Source of the DNA: Phycisphaerales bacterium
Lineage (GTDB): Bacteria > Planctomycetota > Phycisphaerae > Phycisphaerales > UBA1924
DNA length: 64,000 bases
Assembly (NCBI GenBank): GCA_020847535.1
Contig: JADLBU010000050.1
Location: 46,333-110,332 of the forward strand
Direction of reading: 5' to 3'
Shown here: one piece after another, positions 41,989 to 49,727 of the stretch
Layout: every line of letters begins with the position of its first letter
How positions within the stretch are numbered: the stretch's first letter is position 1
Position numbers and translations under genes: made by a program
Notes under the pieces: generated by a model
Databases searched by the model: none
Told to the model about the DNA's origin: nothing
What the model saw: the letters and a program-made list of their open reading frames with translations, nothing else

Positions 41989-43326
41989 TCACCGCATCAG
42001 ACTGCGGAGGAGTTCTTCCTGCTCATCGAAGAAGTCCTTGCTGAGGTTGCGGATGAGCACGAAGATCGGGTACTTCTTGGCCATCTGGCGCAGGGTGTTG
42101 AGGTGGGTGCGGGCGCGGTTGACGAAGCTGCCGCGGGTAGTCTTGTCCTGCGAGGACCGGGCCTGCTGGACCGCGGCGAAGTAGCTGGTGACGGTCTTGC
42201 CGAAGTTCGCCTCCGCCTCGCTGATGCCCTTGCGCCAGGCGATCTGGAGCTCCTCGGCGGCTGAGACCGGCCACGCGTAGTTCTTCATGGGCTTGCCGAC
42301 AAAGACGTACTCGGTGTAGCCCATCTTGCGTGCCAGCTCATCGTGGGTCGTGGCGGTGCCGGAAGAGAACTTGAACTTCTCGGCTTCGAGGGCATCGAAG
42401 GTCAGGATCTCGACGCCGTGCTTGGGGTTGAGGACGAACTTGCCCGACTGGTCTTGGTACCAGGTGACCTCGCCGGTCCTGGGGTCGATGTTGGCGGACA
42501 GCTCACCGGCGGGCGGGTTGATCAGGAGCTCCTGGAGCGTGTCCCGGTTGCCGCGGATCTGCATCGCCCGCATGATCTCCGGTCGGCGCTGGGCGCGGGC
42601 GGAGATCTTCTCCATCATCAGCAGCACTTCCTCGAGCTCCCGGCCCTTGACGGCGGTCAACTGGCCGGACCAGCCGGTGCAGCCGCCGAAATTGCCGTTG
42701 GGCATGAAGAAGATCTCTTCGAGGCAGTACGAGCTCATCGCCGCGGCGGAGATCGCCGACTGGATCCAGGCGACCGTGCGGAACTTGGGCTTGTATTTCT
42801 GGTGGAGGACATCGCTGATCTTCTGGATTTCGAGGAGGTATCCGCCGCCGGAGTTGACCTTGTAGACGACATCGGTGACGCCGTCCTTCTCGAGCAGGGG
42901 GATCGCGTCTTCGAGGGGCTTGGCGGCCATCTGGACGCCGACCATCTCCTCGCCGGTGAGGATGGCGATCCGCCTGACGTTGCTGGGGAAGGTGGGCTTG
43001 GCCGCGTCGGCATCCGGTGCGGGAGCGGCGTCGGTCCCGGCGTCGGGCTTGGTCGCCGGATCCGCATCGCCATCGGGCGCTGGGGCGGGGTCGGATTTGC
43101 CATCGTCGCGCTTGAGTTCGAGGATGTCGGTGGGGCCGAACATCTTCTCCTGCTCGAGTTCCCCGACCGAGTACTTGAACCAGATGTAGCCATCGACCTC
43201 GCGGGTGACCTTGCCCGTGAGGGTGCGGCCGTCCTTGAGTTTGAGGCTGTCGGCCGGCGCGGGGGCGGCCAGGAGCATCACGGCGAGCGTGACGGTCAAG
43301 AGCCTCAGGAAGTGACGAATCTTCAT
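41989..43326 (-). CDS. Exported ClpP/crotonase-fold protein (serine dehydrogenase proteinase-like), active-type paralogue
   Basis: A 445-residue exported protein starting at ATG 43326, with a signal peptide (LRLLTVTLAVMLLAAPAPAD). An SH3-like N-terminal part (SLKLKDGRTLTGKVTREVDG) is followed by an Asp/Pro-rich linker and a ClpP-like domain: VVYKVNSGGGYLLEIQKISD and WIQSAISAAAMSSYC, where Ser193 is in the place of the nucleophile in NfeD/SppA-type proteases. GGCTGW follows. A helical C-terminal part ends with SKDFFDEQEELLRSLM. The paralogue upstream has Gly at the Ser position. Likely a membrane-associated serine peptidase or a scaffold; catalysis is not proven. Confidence 0.78.
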   Translation of the reverse strand: MKIRHFLRLLTVTLAVMLLAAPAPADSLKLKDGRTLTGKVTREVDGYIWFKYSVGELEQEKMFGPTDILELKRDDGKSDPAPAPDGDADPATKPDAGTDAAPAPDADAAKPTFPSNVRRIAILTGEEMVGVQMAAKPLEDAIPLLEKDGVTDVVYKVNSGGGYLLEIQKISDVLHQKYKPKFRTVAWIQSAISAAAMSSYCLEEIFFMPNGNFGGCTGWSGQLTAVKGRELEEVLLMMEKISARAQRRPEIMRAMQIRGNRDTLQELLINPPAGELSANIDPRTGEVTWYQDQSGKFVLNPKHGVEILTFDALEAEKFKFSSGTATTHDELARKMGYTEYVFVGKPMKNYAWPVSAAEELQIAWRKGISEAEANFGKTVTSYFAAVQQARSSQDKTTRGSFVNRARTHLNTLRQMAKKYPIFVLIRNLSKDFFDEQEELLRSLMR

Positions 43327-43399
43327 CGAGAGATCTCCGGGCAAAGAGGGCGTTGTGGTCTGTCCGCCGCGCGGCGTGGTGCGTCTTGTATCCGATTGA

Positions 43400-44851
43400 T
43401 CAGCGGCGCTTCTGCTCCTGTGCGTCGCGCTGCTGCTCCTGATCGATCAGCTCGATCTGCGTGTCGAGGTCGGCGATCTGCGCGGCGGCCTGCTCCTCGC
43501 CGAAGATCTCGGCGAACTTCCGGTAGAGGGCCTGCATCTCGCGCAGGACGACCTTGCGCTGGCCGCGTGCCTTGGTGCGTTCCTGGAAGGTGCCCCCGCC
43601 CTGAATCTCACTGAGTTTCTGGGGGAGGCGTGTGCGCAGGTCTCTGAGCGCGGACTCGAAGTCCTTCTTCCAGCGCTCCTGGATCTGCTTGGACTTGGAT
43701 TCCTTGATCTCGGCCCAGTCGCGCGGGTGGCCCATCTCGGTGAGGAGGTCTTCGAGGGAGTCGACGGTGCCCTTGGAGACGTTCAGATCCCTGGCGAGCT
43801 TGGGGCTGAGGGTGAGGACATCGTTGCCCTCACCGGCGATCAGGAGCTTGGTGGAGTCGATGTTGGATTCCTTGCCATCGTCGGTGAGGAGGATCTCATC
43901 GGGGCCCTCGGGCATGCGCTCGAAGTACTTGACCTCGCCGCCCTCGATCTTGGCGCTGAGGATGTACTCGGTGACGGTCATGGCGTTGATGACCTCGAAC
44001 GCGTACCCCTGCTTGTTGGCCACTCCGCGTGCGTGGGCCAGACGCAGCGACCACTGCTTCTCACGCACGACGGCATCCCCGACGCCCTCCATGAGCTGCC
44101 TGAGGTAGCCGATGCCGCCCATGCGTCCCTCGGACGAGAAGTAGATCTGCTTGCAGTAGAAGGGAAGGAAGGCAGCGCCGCCCATGGCCTTCTTCACCCA
44201 GACGACGACCTCTGGCTTCTTGGGCCACAGCTCGATCTCGTCGGAGAAGATCGGGCCGATCTTCTCGGCGCGGAAGAGCTGGTCGAAGGCCGAGGCATCG
44301 TCGCCGCTGCCCTCGCTGTCGCCGGAGCCCTGCCACTCGGCGTCGAGGCTGATCACGATGATGTCGGCGCGCTGCTTCTGGGCGTCTTTGAGCGATTCAC
44401 GCATCGGCGTCTCGGAGATGTCACGGCCGAAGCGGCCCTTGAGATCCATCACGTAGACGCGCTTCTTGCCGGTGGGATCCTCGGGGGTCGTCTCGGCGGC
44501 GGCGACAGGGTTGGTCGGGCTCGGGGTCGGCGTCGGGGCCGGGGTCTTGTCATCGGCTTTGGGATCGACAGGCGCGCCCTTGACGATCTTGAGGATCTCG
44601 GACTTGTCGTACTCGGTGTCGAGGGCGATCCCGTTGACCTCACCCTTGAAGCGGATCTTGGTCGGGGTTTCGGAGACGATCTTCCCGACCATGGTGCGGC
44701 CGTTGCGGAAGATCAACGTGTCCTTGCCCTTGGCGGCATCGTCGGCCTTGGCGGCCGGTTGCGCGTTGGCGAGGTTGGTGTGCGTGGTGAGAGAGCCCGC
44801 GGCGATCAACAGGGCGGCGAGTGAAACGGTCGGCATCCAGCGGTGAGACAT
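43400..44851 (-). CDS. Exported ClpP/crotonase-fold paralogue with Gly in place of the candidate catalytic Ser
   Basis: A 483-residue paralogue 73 bases upstream of the previous gene on the same strand. It shares the signal peptide, the TLIFRNGRTMVGKIVSETPT N-terminal domain, a Pro/Thr-rich linker and the ClpP-like block IIVISLDAEWQGSGDSEGSG. The nucleophile region reads WVKKAMGGAAFLPFYC, with Gly224 opposite Ser193 of its partner, and GRMGGIGYL after it. It therefore looks like a non-catalytic subunit. The C-terminal helices (EIQGGGTFQERTKARGQRKV) are coiled-coil-like. Together they may form a mixed active/inactive oligomer, but this is inference. Confidence 0.75.
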   Translation of the reverse strand: MSHRWMPTVSLAALLIAAGSLTTHTNLANAQPAAKADDAAKGKDTLIFRNGRTMVGKIVSETPTKIRFKGEVNGIALDTEYDKSEILKIVKGAPVDPKADDKTPAPTPTPSPTNPVAAAETTPEDPTGKKRVYVMDLKGRFGRDISETPMRESLKDAQKQRADIIVISLDAEWQGSGDSEGSGDDASAFDQLFRAEKIGPIFSDEIELWPKKPEVVVWVKKAMGGAAFLPFYCKQIYFSSEGRMGGIGYLRQLMEGVGDAVVREKQWSLRLAHARGVANKQGYAFEVINAMTVTEYILSAKIEGGEVKYFERMPEGPDEILLTDDGKESNIDSTKLLIAGEGNDVLTLSPKLARDLNVSKGTVDSLEDLLTEMGHPRDWAEIKESKSKQIQERWKKDFESALRDLRTRLPQKLSEIQGGGTFQERTKARGQRKVVLREMQALYRKFAEIFGEEQAAAQIADLDTQIELIDQEQQRDAQEQKRR

Positions 44852-45089
44852 GAGAACCTCCTGTCAATCGAGATGAGCTGCCCGCTCGCGACGGTTGAAC
44901 CGCGACGGGCGTAAGGAGTGCGACAAGCTTTCGGCGTCTGCCTGGACAACGACCCAGGCTCGCGTCCGACGATCGGAACCGACCCGTCCCCGCTCTCCTG
45001 TCGGGCACGATCCTGGTGGGTTCGTGCCCGAGGACGCGACGGTTCGTACGGCCAGCCCAGAACGGACCTGATCTTTGCCGCACGGACAA

Positions 45090-46502
45090 TCAGATGCGCA
45101 GGGACCGTGCGAGTTCCAGACCCTCTTCCCGGCTGGCAATCCGGGCTTCAAGCTGGGCATCGTAGAGCATTTCGAGCAGCTTGCGGTAGCCGGGGCCGGG
45201 TTTGAAGCCGGCGGCGAGCAGATCGTCTCCCGTGACCAGCGGTTCGGGGCCCAGACCGGGTGGAGTCGCCCTGAGTCCGTCGAGATCCGCCGTGATTTGA
45301 TCGGTCGTCGTTAGGATAAGCAGCCCGACCGTTTGACCGGCCTCGAGGAGCCGTCTCGCGGGCTGGAACCAAGGCGATGCGGCAAGCCGCCGCCGATGGG
45401 CCAGCGATAGGCGAGGCCAGGCATCGGCAAGCATGCCGGCGCACTGAAGCGTGGAGCACAGGGCATCCCGCTCTTCGTTGCTCAGGCAGAGCGAGGCTCT
45501 CCAACGGCCGACGACCGAGAGGACCGCCGGCGATGGCTTGCCCTGCCAGGCATCGGGATCGGGACTCCACAGGCCGGAGAGCCCCTCGAACTCCCGGTCG
45601 ATCGCCCAGGCGGCCAGACAGGTCGGAAAGCCCGCACCGATGACCGGGAGCAATGCAAGCAGACCTCCAGGGCCGGCGTGAACGGCTCCGCGAAGCGGTT
45701 GGCCGAGGATCGCCGGTTCGAGCCCCAGATCGGCCAGCATCCGGACCGCATTCGCGCGACCGGCCAGCGCCATCACCATGCGGATCTCATCTCCGATCCG
45801 CTCCCGGCTCACACCGCCGAGTTCGGCGGCGTGTCGGCGGATTGCATCCGCGGTGGCGGGATCGAGAGAGATGCCGAGCTTGGCGGTCAGGCGCACAGCG
45901 CGCAGGGCGCGGAGGTGGTCCTCGGCGAGTCGTTTTTCCGGATCCCCGACCGCGCGGAGCAGGCGACGAGGCAGGTCATCAAGACCACCGACGAAATCGA
46001 CGACCGTTCCGCCGTTGGGACCGGCGGCCAGACGCGGAGAACCGGGGAGCTTGGCGTGGATCGCCGAATCGGGTGGATCGATGGGATCCAGGAAGAGTGC
46101 GTTGATGGTGAAATCCCGGCGTTGGGCATCGGCGGCGGGGTCGCTGAAGTGGACTTGGTCGGGCCGGCGCTTGTCGGTGTAGCTGCCATCGGCGCGGAAG
46201 GTGGCGACCTCGATGGTGCCGGTCTGGGAGGGGCCTCCGCGGGCTTCAGGCTGTTCGTACTTGACGAGCACGACACCGAAACTGGCGCCGACGTGGCTGG
46301 TGCGCTTGAAGATCGCCGCGATCCGATCGGGCGTGGCATCGGTGGCGATGTCGTAGTCGTCGGGCTCCCGGCCGAGAAGTTCATCGCGCACGCAGCCGCC
46401 GGCGAAGTAGGCGATGTGGCCGGCGGAGCGGAGTGCCTGAACGATCTGCAGCGCTGCCTGGCGGGGCTCGCTGGGAGAGAGGTGTCGTGGGGAGTCGTCC
46501 AT
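45090..46502 (-). CDS. CCA-adding/poly(A) polymerase-type tRNA nucleotidyltransferase
   Basis: A 470-residue class II nucleotidyltransferase. The head domain has IAYFAGGCVRDELLGREPDD plus YDIATDATPD, with the catalytic acidic pair, then RRDFTINALFLDP and an RLLRAVGDPEKRLAEDHLRA neck motif. The C-terminal part is all helical. The enzyme adds CCA to tRNA 3' ends or adds poly(A); sequence alone does not tell which. An intervening region after FRADGSYTDKRRPDQVHF matches bacterial CCA enzymes. It starts at ATG 46502, 34 bases after the AhpD-like gene ends on the same strand, so the two may be co-transcribed. Confidence 0.9.
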   Translation of the reverse strand: MDDSPRHLSPSEPRQAALQIVQALRSAGHIAYFAGGCVRDELLGREPDDYDIATDATPDRIAAIFKRTSHVGASFGVVLVKYEQPEARGGPSQTGTIEVATFRADGSYTDKRRPDQVHFSDPAADAQRRDFTINALFLDPIDPPDSAIHAKLPGSPRLAAGPNGGTVVDFVGGLDDLPRRLLRAVGDPEKRLAEDHLRALRAVRLTAKLGISLDPATADAIRRHAAELGGVSRERIGDEIRMVMALAGRANAVRMLADLGLEPAILGQPLRGAVHAGPGGLLALLPVIGAGFPTCLAAWAIDREFEGLSGLWSPDPDAWQGKPSPAVLSVVGRWRASLCLSNEERDALCSTLQCAGMLADAWPRLSLAHRRRLAASPWFQPARRLLEAGQTVGLLILTTTDQITADLDGLRATPPGLGPEPLVTGDDLLAAGFKPGPGYRKLLEMLYDAQLEARIASREEGLELARSLRI

Positions 46503-46536
46503 TCAGAATGGGCAGTGGGCAGTGGGGGAAAGGCAG

Positions 46537-46953
46537 TCAGGACGGAGGGTTCGAGGCGGCGGCTCGGGCCTGGTCGAGGAATTCGATGCCGCGGCGGAGG
46601 TGGGGGATGATGATGGAGCCGCCGACGATGAGGGAGACATCGAGGGCTTCCCAGAGCTCCTCATCGGTGATGCCGAGCTTGAGGCACTGGTCGATGTGGT
46701 AGGCGATGCAGTCATCGCAGCGGAGGACCGCGGAGGCGACCAGGCCGAGGAGTTCCTTGGTCTTGATGTCCAGGGCGCCGGCCTGGTAGGTCTGGTGGTC
46801 GAGGGAAAAGAAGCGTTTGGTGACCAGAGAGCCGCCTTGGGCGACCGAGCCATCGGGGCGGGCAGCGCCTGCTGCAGCGCGGGCGTTGTCATCCCCGAGG
46901 ATCCGGCTGTTCATCCTGGTTCGGTAGGCGTGGAATTGGTCGAAGCGGGTCAT
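46537..46953 (-). CDS. Carboxymuconolactone decarboxylase/AhpD-like protein
   Basis: A 138-residue protein of the CMD family. The redox motif CDDCIAYHIDQCLKLG (CxxC plus His) is typical of AhpD-like peroxidase partners, and ELWEALDVSLIVGGSIIIP is the usual second helix. It has an N-terminal ~25-residue extension. Likely a small cytoplasmic peroxide-linked thiol protein or a decarboxylase-fold protein without a known substrate. A GGCACTGGG-type repeat follows the gene at 46509-46528, between it and the CCA-type enzyme gene. Confidence 0.9.
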   Translation of the reverse strand: MTRFDQFHAYRTRMNSRILGDDNARAAAGAARPDGSVAQGGSLVTKRFFSLDHQTYQAGALDIKTKELLGLVASAVLRCDDCIAYHIDQCLKLGITDEELWEALDVSLIVGGSIIIPHLRRGIEFLDQARAAASNPPS

Positions 46954-47241
46954 CGCGGAAGTGTAGGAAAAGCGTGGCAGGCCCTGCCGTACGGAGGTAG
47001 GAAGCGGGCGAGCGGGTCGAAAGGGCTGGTCGCGGGTCTAGGCGGGGCTGCCAGGGAACCGCCTGAGAGGCCCGCCCGTATAGCTCAGGCTCTCGCCGTG
47101 GGCGCGGGTTCTTTATCGGTCCGTATCGACCCCCTCGTAGACGTGTTACATACATCCGCCTCGGTGTTTCATATCGAGTCGTGCGTGCTCGCCGCCGATG
47201 CGAGCATCCGTTCAAACCGGCTGAACAAGGGAGATTGAGAG

Positions 47242-47919
47242 ATGAAGACGACAGCAGGCCGAATGGCGATCGGTGCGGTGCTTGCGTCTGTGTGCGGGTT
47301 CGCCGCACCTGCGCTTGCCGAGCAGAATGTCACGGTCGATCCGGGCCAGACATGGCTGGGTTTCATGAACGTTTTTGAGCTGCCCTCCAACGGCGGCGGG
47401 TACGTCTTCGGCAGCCCCTGGGGCACGGGTGACCTGGCCGCCAGCTTCGCCGGGGATGGGCTGACGCTCTCTCCCAACACCAACACGTACAACCCCAACG
47501 ATCCGTTCTGGGTGCAGCCCAACGGCGAGGGCAACAAGTGGATGAACGCGAACATGTACGTGGAGCAGGGCAACTGGGATGGTGAGACGGTCAACTTCCG
47601 GGGCCACACGCTGGTCAACTCGTTCGTTGACGGGTACACATCGCTGGCGTTCATCAAGGTGCTGGATCCGTCGCAGGGATGGGCGACCATCGCCTCGACG
47701 ACGATCCCGCTGTTTGCGGGCCAGGACTTTGAGCTGTCGATGAACGTGCCGACGATCCCGGGCGTGGTGACGCAGTACGGCTTTGAGACCAACGGGGCCA
47801 ACGCCAACCCGGTCGGTGTTGATCGGCTGGGTCATGTCGAGGTGACGGCGATCCCGGGGCCGGCGGGTGCGGGGTTGATGGCGATCGCGGGGCTGGTGAT
47901 CGGCCGGCACCGGCGGTAA
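47242..47919 (+). CDS. Exported protein with IPGPAG-type (PEP-CTERM-like) sorting tail
   Basis: A 225-residue protein with signal peptide (MKTTAGRMAIGAVLASVCGF, cleavage near ALAEQ) and C-terminal IPGPAGAGLMAIAGLVIGRH plus RR, a PEP-CTERM-like tail. The mature part is beta-rich and aromatic (TWLGFMNVFELPSNGGGYVF, GFETNGANANPVGVDRLGHV), similar in style to other planctomycete surface proteins. Ribosome site AAGGGAG precedes the ATG. A strong terminator follows. The 288-base region upstream contains no gene. Confidence 0.88.
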   Translation: MKTTAGRMAIGAVLASVCGFAAPALAEQNVTVDPGQTWLGFMNVFELPSNGGGYVFGSPWGTGDLAASFAGDGLTLSPNTNTYNPNDPFWVQPNGEGNKWMNANMYVEQGNWDGETVNFRGHTLVNSFVDGYTSLAFIKVLDPSQGWATIASTTIPLFAGQDFELSMNVPTIPGVVTQYGFETNGANANPVGVDRLGHVEVTAIPGPAGAGLMAIAGLVIGRHRR

Positions 47920-47955
47920 TCTAGTGCCAACGGTTTCAGCTTGCAGCATGCTTTC

Positions 47956-47983
47956 ACCGGGAGCCGAAAGGCTCCCGGTTTTG
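47956..47983 (+). terminator. Rho-independent terminator
   Basis: ACCGGGAGCC (47956-47965), loop GAAA, GGCTCCCGGT (47970-47979) then TTTG. Ends the sorting-tail gene at 47919. Confidence 0.92.
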
Positions 47984-48063
47984 TCTATTGGCGGCATGGC
48001 GGACTCTGATCCGGCAACCCCGCGGCTTGGTGATAAACTAACCGGGTATTGGAGATCGCGAGC

Positions 48064-48270
48064 ATGACCGAGATCGTGTTTACGGTTGAGGAAGATCCGT
48101 CCGGGGGGTTCGTAGCGCACGCCGCTGGGGCTGCTATTCACACGCAGGGCGACACCATTGATGAACTGCGAGAAGCGGTCTGTGATGCGGTCAAGTGTCA
48201 CTTTGAGGATTCGCAACGCCCGCGGCTAATCTGGCTGCACTACGTTCGTGACGAGGTGATCGCCGCGTGA
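48064..48270 (+). CDS. hicB: HicB-like antitoxin
   Basis: A 68-residue protein MTEIVFTVEEDPSGGFVAHA followed by GAAIHTQGDTIDELREAV, the partial RNase H-fold pattern of HicB-type antitoxins (no DNA-binding domain seen). ATG 48064 is preferred over TTG 48049. Its stop overlaps the GTG of the hicA-like frame (GTGA), the arrangement expected of a coupled toxin-antitoxin pair, here with the antitoxin first. Intact antitoxin plus frameshifted toxin suggests a decayed system. Confidence 0.85.
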   Translation: MTEIVFTVEEDPSGGFVAHAAGAAIHTQGDTIDELREAVCDAVKCHFEDSQRPRLIWLHYVRDEVIAA

Positions 48271-48510
48271 AGCTCCCACGTGATCTTTCGGGCGATCACC
48301 TTATCGCGGCGCTGGCGAGCGCTTGAGTATCGCCCGACTCGTCAGACGGGCAGCCACATGCGCCTCACGACACAGCGCAACGGGGAGCATCATGTGACGG
48401 TGCCGCTGCACGCCAGCATCAAGCCGGGCACGCTGAATGGGATTCTTCGAGATATGGCGGAGCACCACCGACTCGAACGATCGGAATTGCTGCGCATGTT
48501 GTTCGAGTGA
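48267..48510 (+). pseudogene. hicA: hicA-like toxin gene, frameshifted
   Basis: From GTG 48267 the frame reads KLPRDLSGDHLIAALASA and stops at TGA 48324-48326. One frame over (+1), translation continues as ALEYRPTRQTGSHMRLTTQR and GEHHVTVPLHASIKPGTLNG to LLRMLFE at 48510. Joined, this is a normal HicA: small, with the GSHM catalytic-His segment and the PLHASIKPGTL block. A single-base insertion near 48315-48325 explains it. The later frame has an in-frame ATG only deep in the protein, so as sequenced no full toxin is made. Sequencing error cannot be excluded. Confidence 0.8.
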
Positions 48511-48537
48511 TGCGAATGGACTCGCCGTCATGTAGAT

Positions 48538-49611
48538 TCAGCAACCGCCCTCGAAAGCATGCACGAACGCGATGAAGTCGTCGAGGTCGACGAAGCCAGA
48601 GCCATCGAAGTCGGCGTTGTCGCCGCCTTCCTCGAAGGCGTGGACGAACGCCACGTAGTCATCCAGATCGACGAAGCCAGTGCAGTCGAAATCGGCGGGG
48701 CAGACGGTGATCGAGGCGAACTCGCTGATCGCCTCGCCGCACTCATTGGTGACGACGCAGCGGACGTTGTAGGACGATTCCCACTTCTCCGATCCGCGAT
48801 CCAGCGAGAGATCTCCGGTCTCGGAGCCGGTCGCGTTGAACAGGAACCCTCCGTTGCTGTTCTCGCCCTCTTCGATTGTGACCCACTCGCCGCCGATGAT
48901 CTCGTATTGCCAGCTATAGGTGAGCGATGAGCCGGCGCCCTCGGCGTGCAGGTTGGCGATCCCGGTGGCGCAGATGGTGATGTGCTCGGGGTTGCGGCTG
49001 ATGTAGGGACAGCAGGTGTCGGTGATGCAGTCGCCGGAGAGGACGATGTTGTCGTAGCGGTGTCCGCCGGCGGTGAAGTCGTAGAGGCCGGTGCGGCCGC
49101 TGGGGAAACCGGCCGTCGTAAAAGTAGTGATGGGCGTCGCGGAGCCGTCGATGTAGGCGCTGTAGGTGGAACCCACGACGGCGATGCGCAGGTGCAGGTT
49201 CTGGCCGCTCGAGAAGGCGTTCACCGCGTTGTGCGGGCCCGTGAAGCTGTTGTTCGTGACCGTGTGCCAGTACGCCTGGTTGTGTGCGAGCACGAAGAGG
49301 ATGCCGGTGGTGCCCGCCGCGTTGGTGTGGACCCAGATTCCGCCATCGTTGGTGGCGAGCACATCGCACTCGATCTCCATGTCGGCCAGGTCGAAGGGGA
49401 GGCTGGAGTAGGTGCAGGGGTTGTTGCTGGGCTGGGTGGCGGCGTACTGGTCGTTGATCACGGTCCAGAACCCGCGCTCGTTGCCCCAGAGGAGCGAGGA
49501 GGTGTTGTTGTGGAAGTCGTCGGTGAAGATGGGCTGGGCGGCGGCGGGCATCGCGAGGATCACGGACGACACGATCGCGCACGCAACCATCAACTTGTTC
49601 GAATTACGCAT
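48538..49611 (-). CDS. Secreted protein with LamG-like domain and dockerin-like tail
   Basis: A 357-residue exported protein (signal peptide to about AMPAAAQ). The N-terminal half (FTDDFHNNTSSLLWGNERGF ... GQNLHLRIAVVGSTYSAYID) looks like a concanavalin/LamG-type jelly roll. A Cys-containing Ig-like region follows (ITICATGIANLHAEGAGSSL). The C-terminus carries two EF-hand-like units (DFDCTGFVDLDDYVAFVHAF and DFDGSGFVDLDDFIAFVHAF) and ends Glu-Gly-Gly-Cys, like the alpha-amylase tail. Function unknown; possibly a carbohydrate-binding surface protein. Confidence 0.85.
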   Translation of the reverse strand: MRNSNKLMVACAIVSSVILAMPAAAQPIFTDDFHNNTSSLLWGNERGFWTVINDQYAATQPSNNPCTYSSLPFDLADMEIECDVLATNDGGIWVHTNAAGTTGILFVLAHNQAYWHTVTNNSFTGPHNAVNAFSSGQNLHLRIAVVGSTYSAYIDGSATPITTFTTAGFPSGRTGLYDFTAGGHRYDNIVLSGDCITDTCCPYISRNPEHITICATGIANLHAEGAGSSLTYSWQYEIIGGEWVTIEEGENSNGGFLFNATGSETGDLSLDRGSEKWESSYNVRCVVTNECGEAISEFASITVCPADFDCTGFVDLDDYVAFVHAFEEGGDNADFDGSGFVDLDDFIAFVHAFEGGC

Positions 49612-49727
49612 CGGAACTCTCCCTCTTGCGCCGATTGTGAGGCGGCGGCGATCAGGAGAGCATACACCTCGCGAGGCGACACTCCAAGAGTAACTTCTGG
49701 CTGGTTATCGGATGGCTTGGGCCGTAT

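Noticed and set aside
45700..45720. GGTTCGAGCCC, similar to a tRNA T-loop
   Set aside because: It lies inside the CCA-type enzyme gene and no cloverleaf can be built around it.
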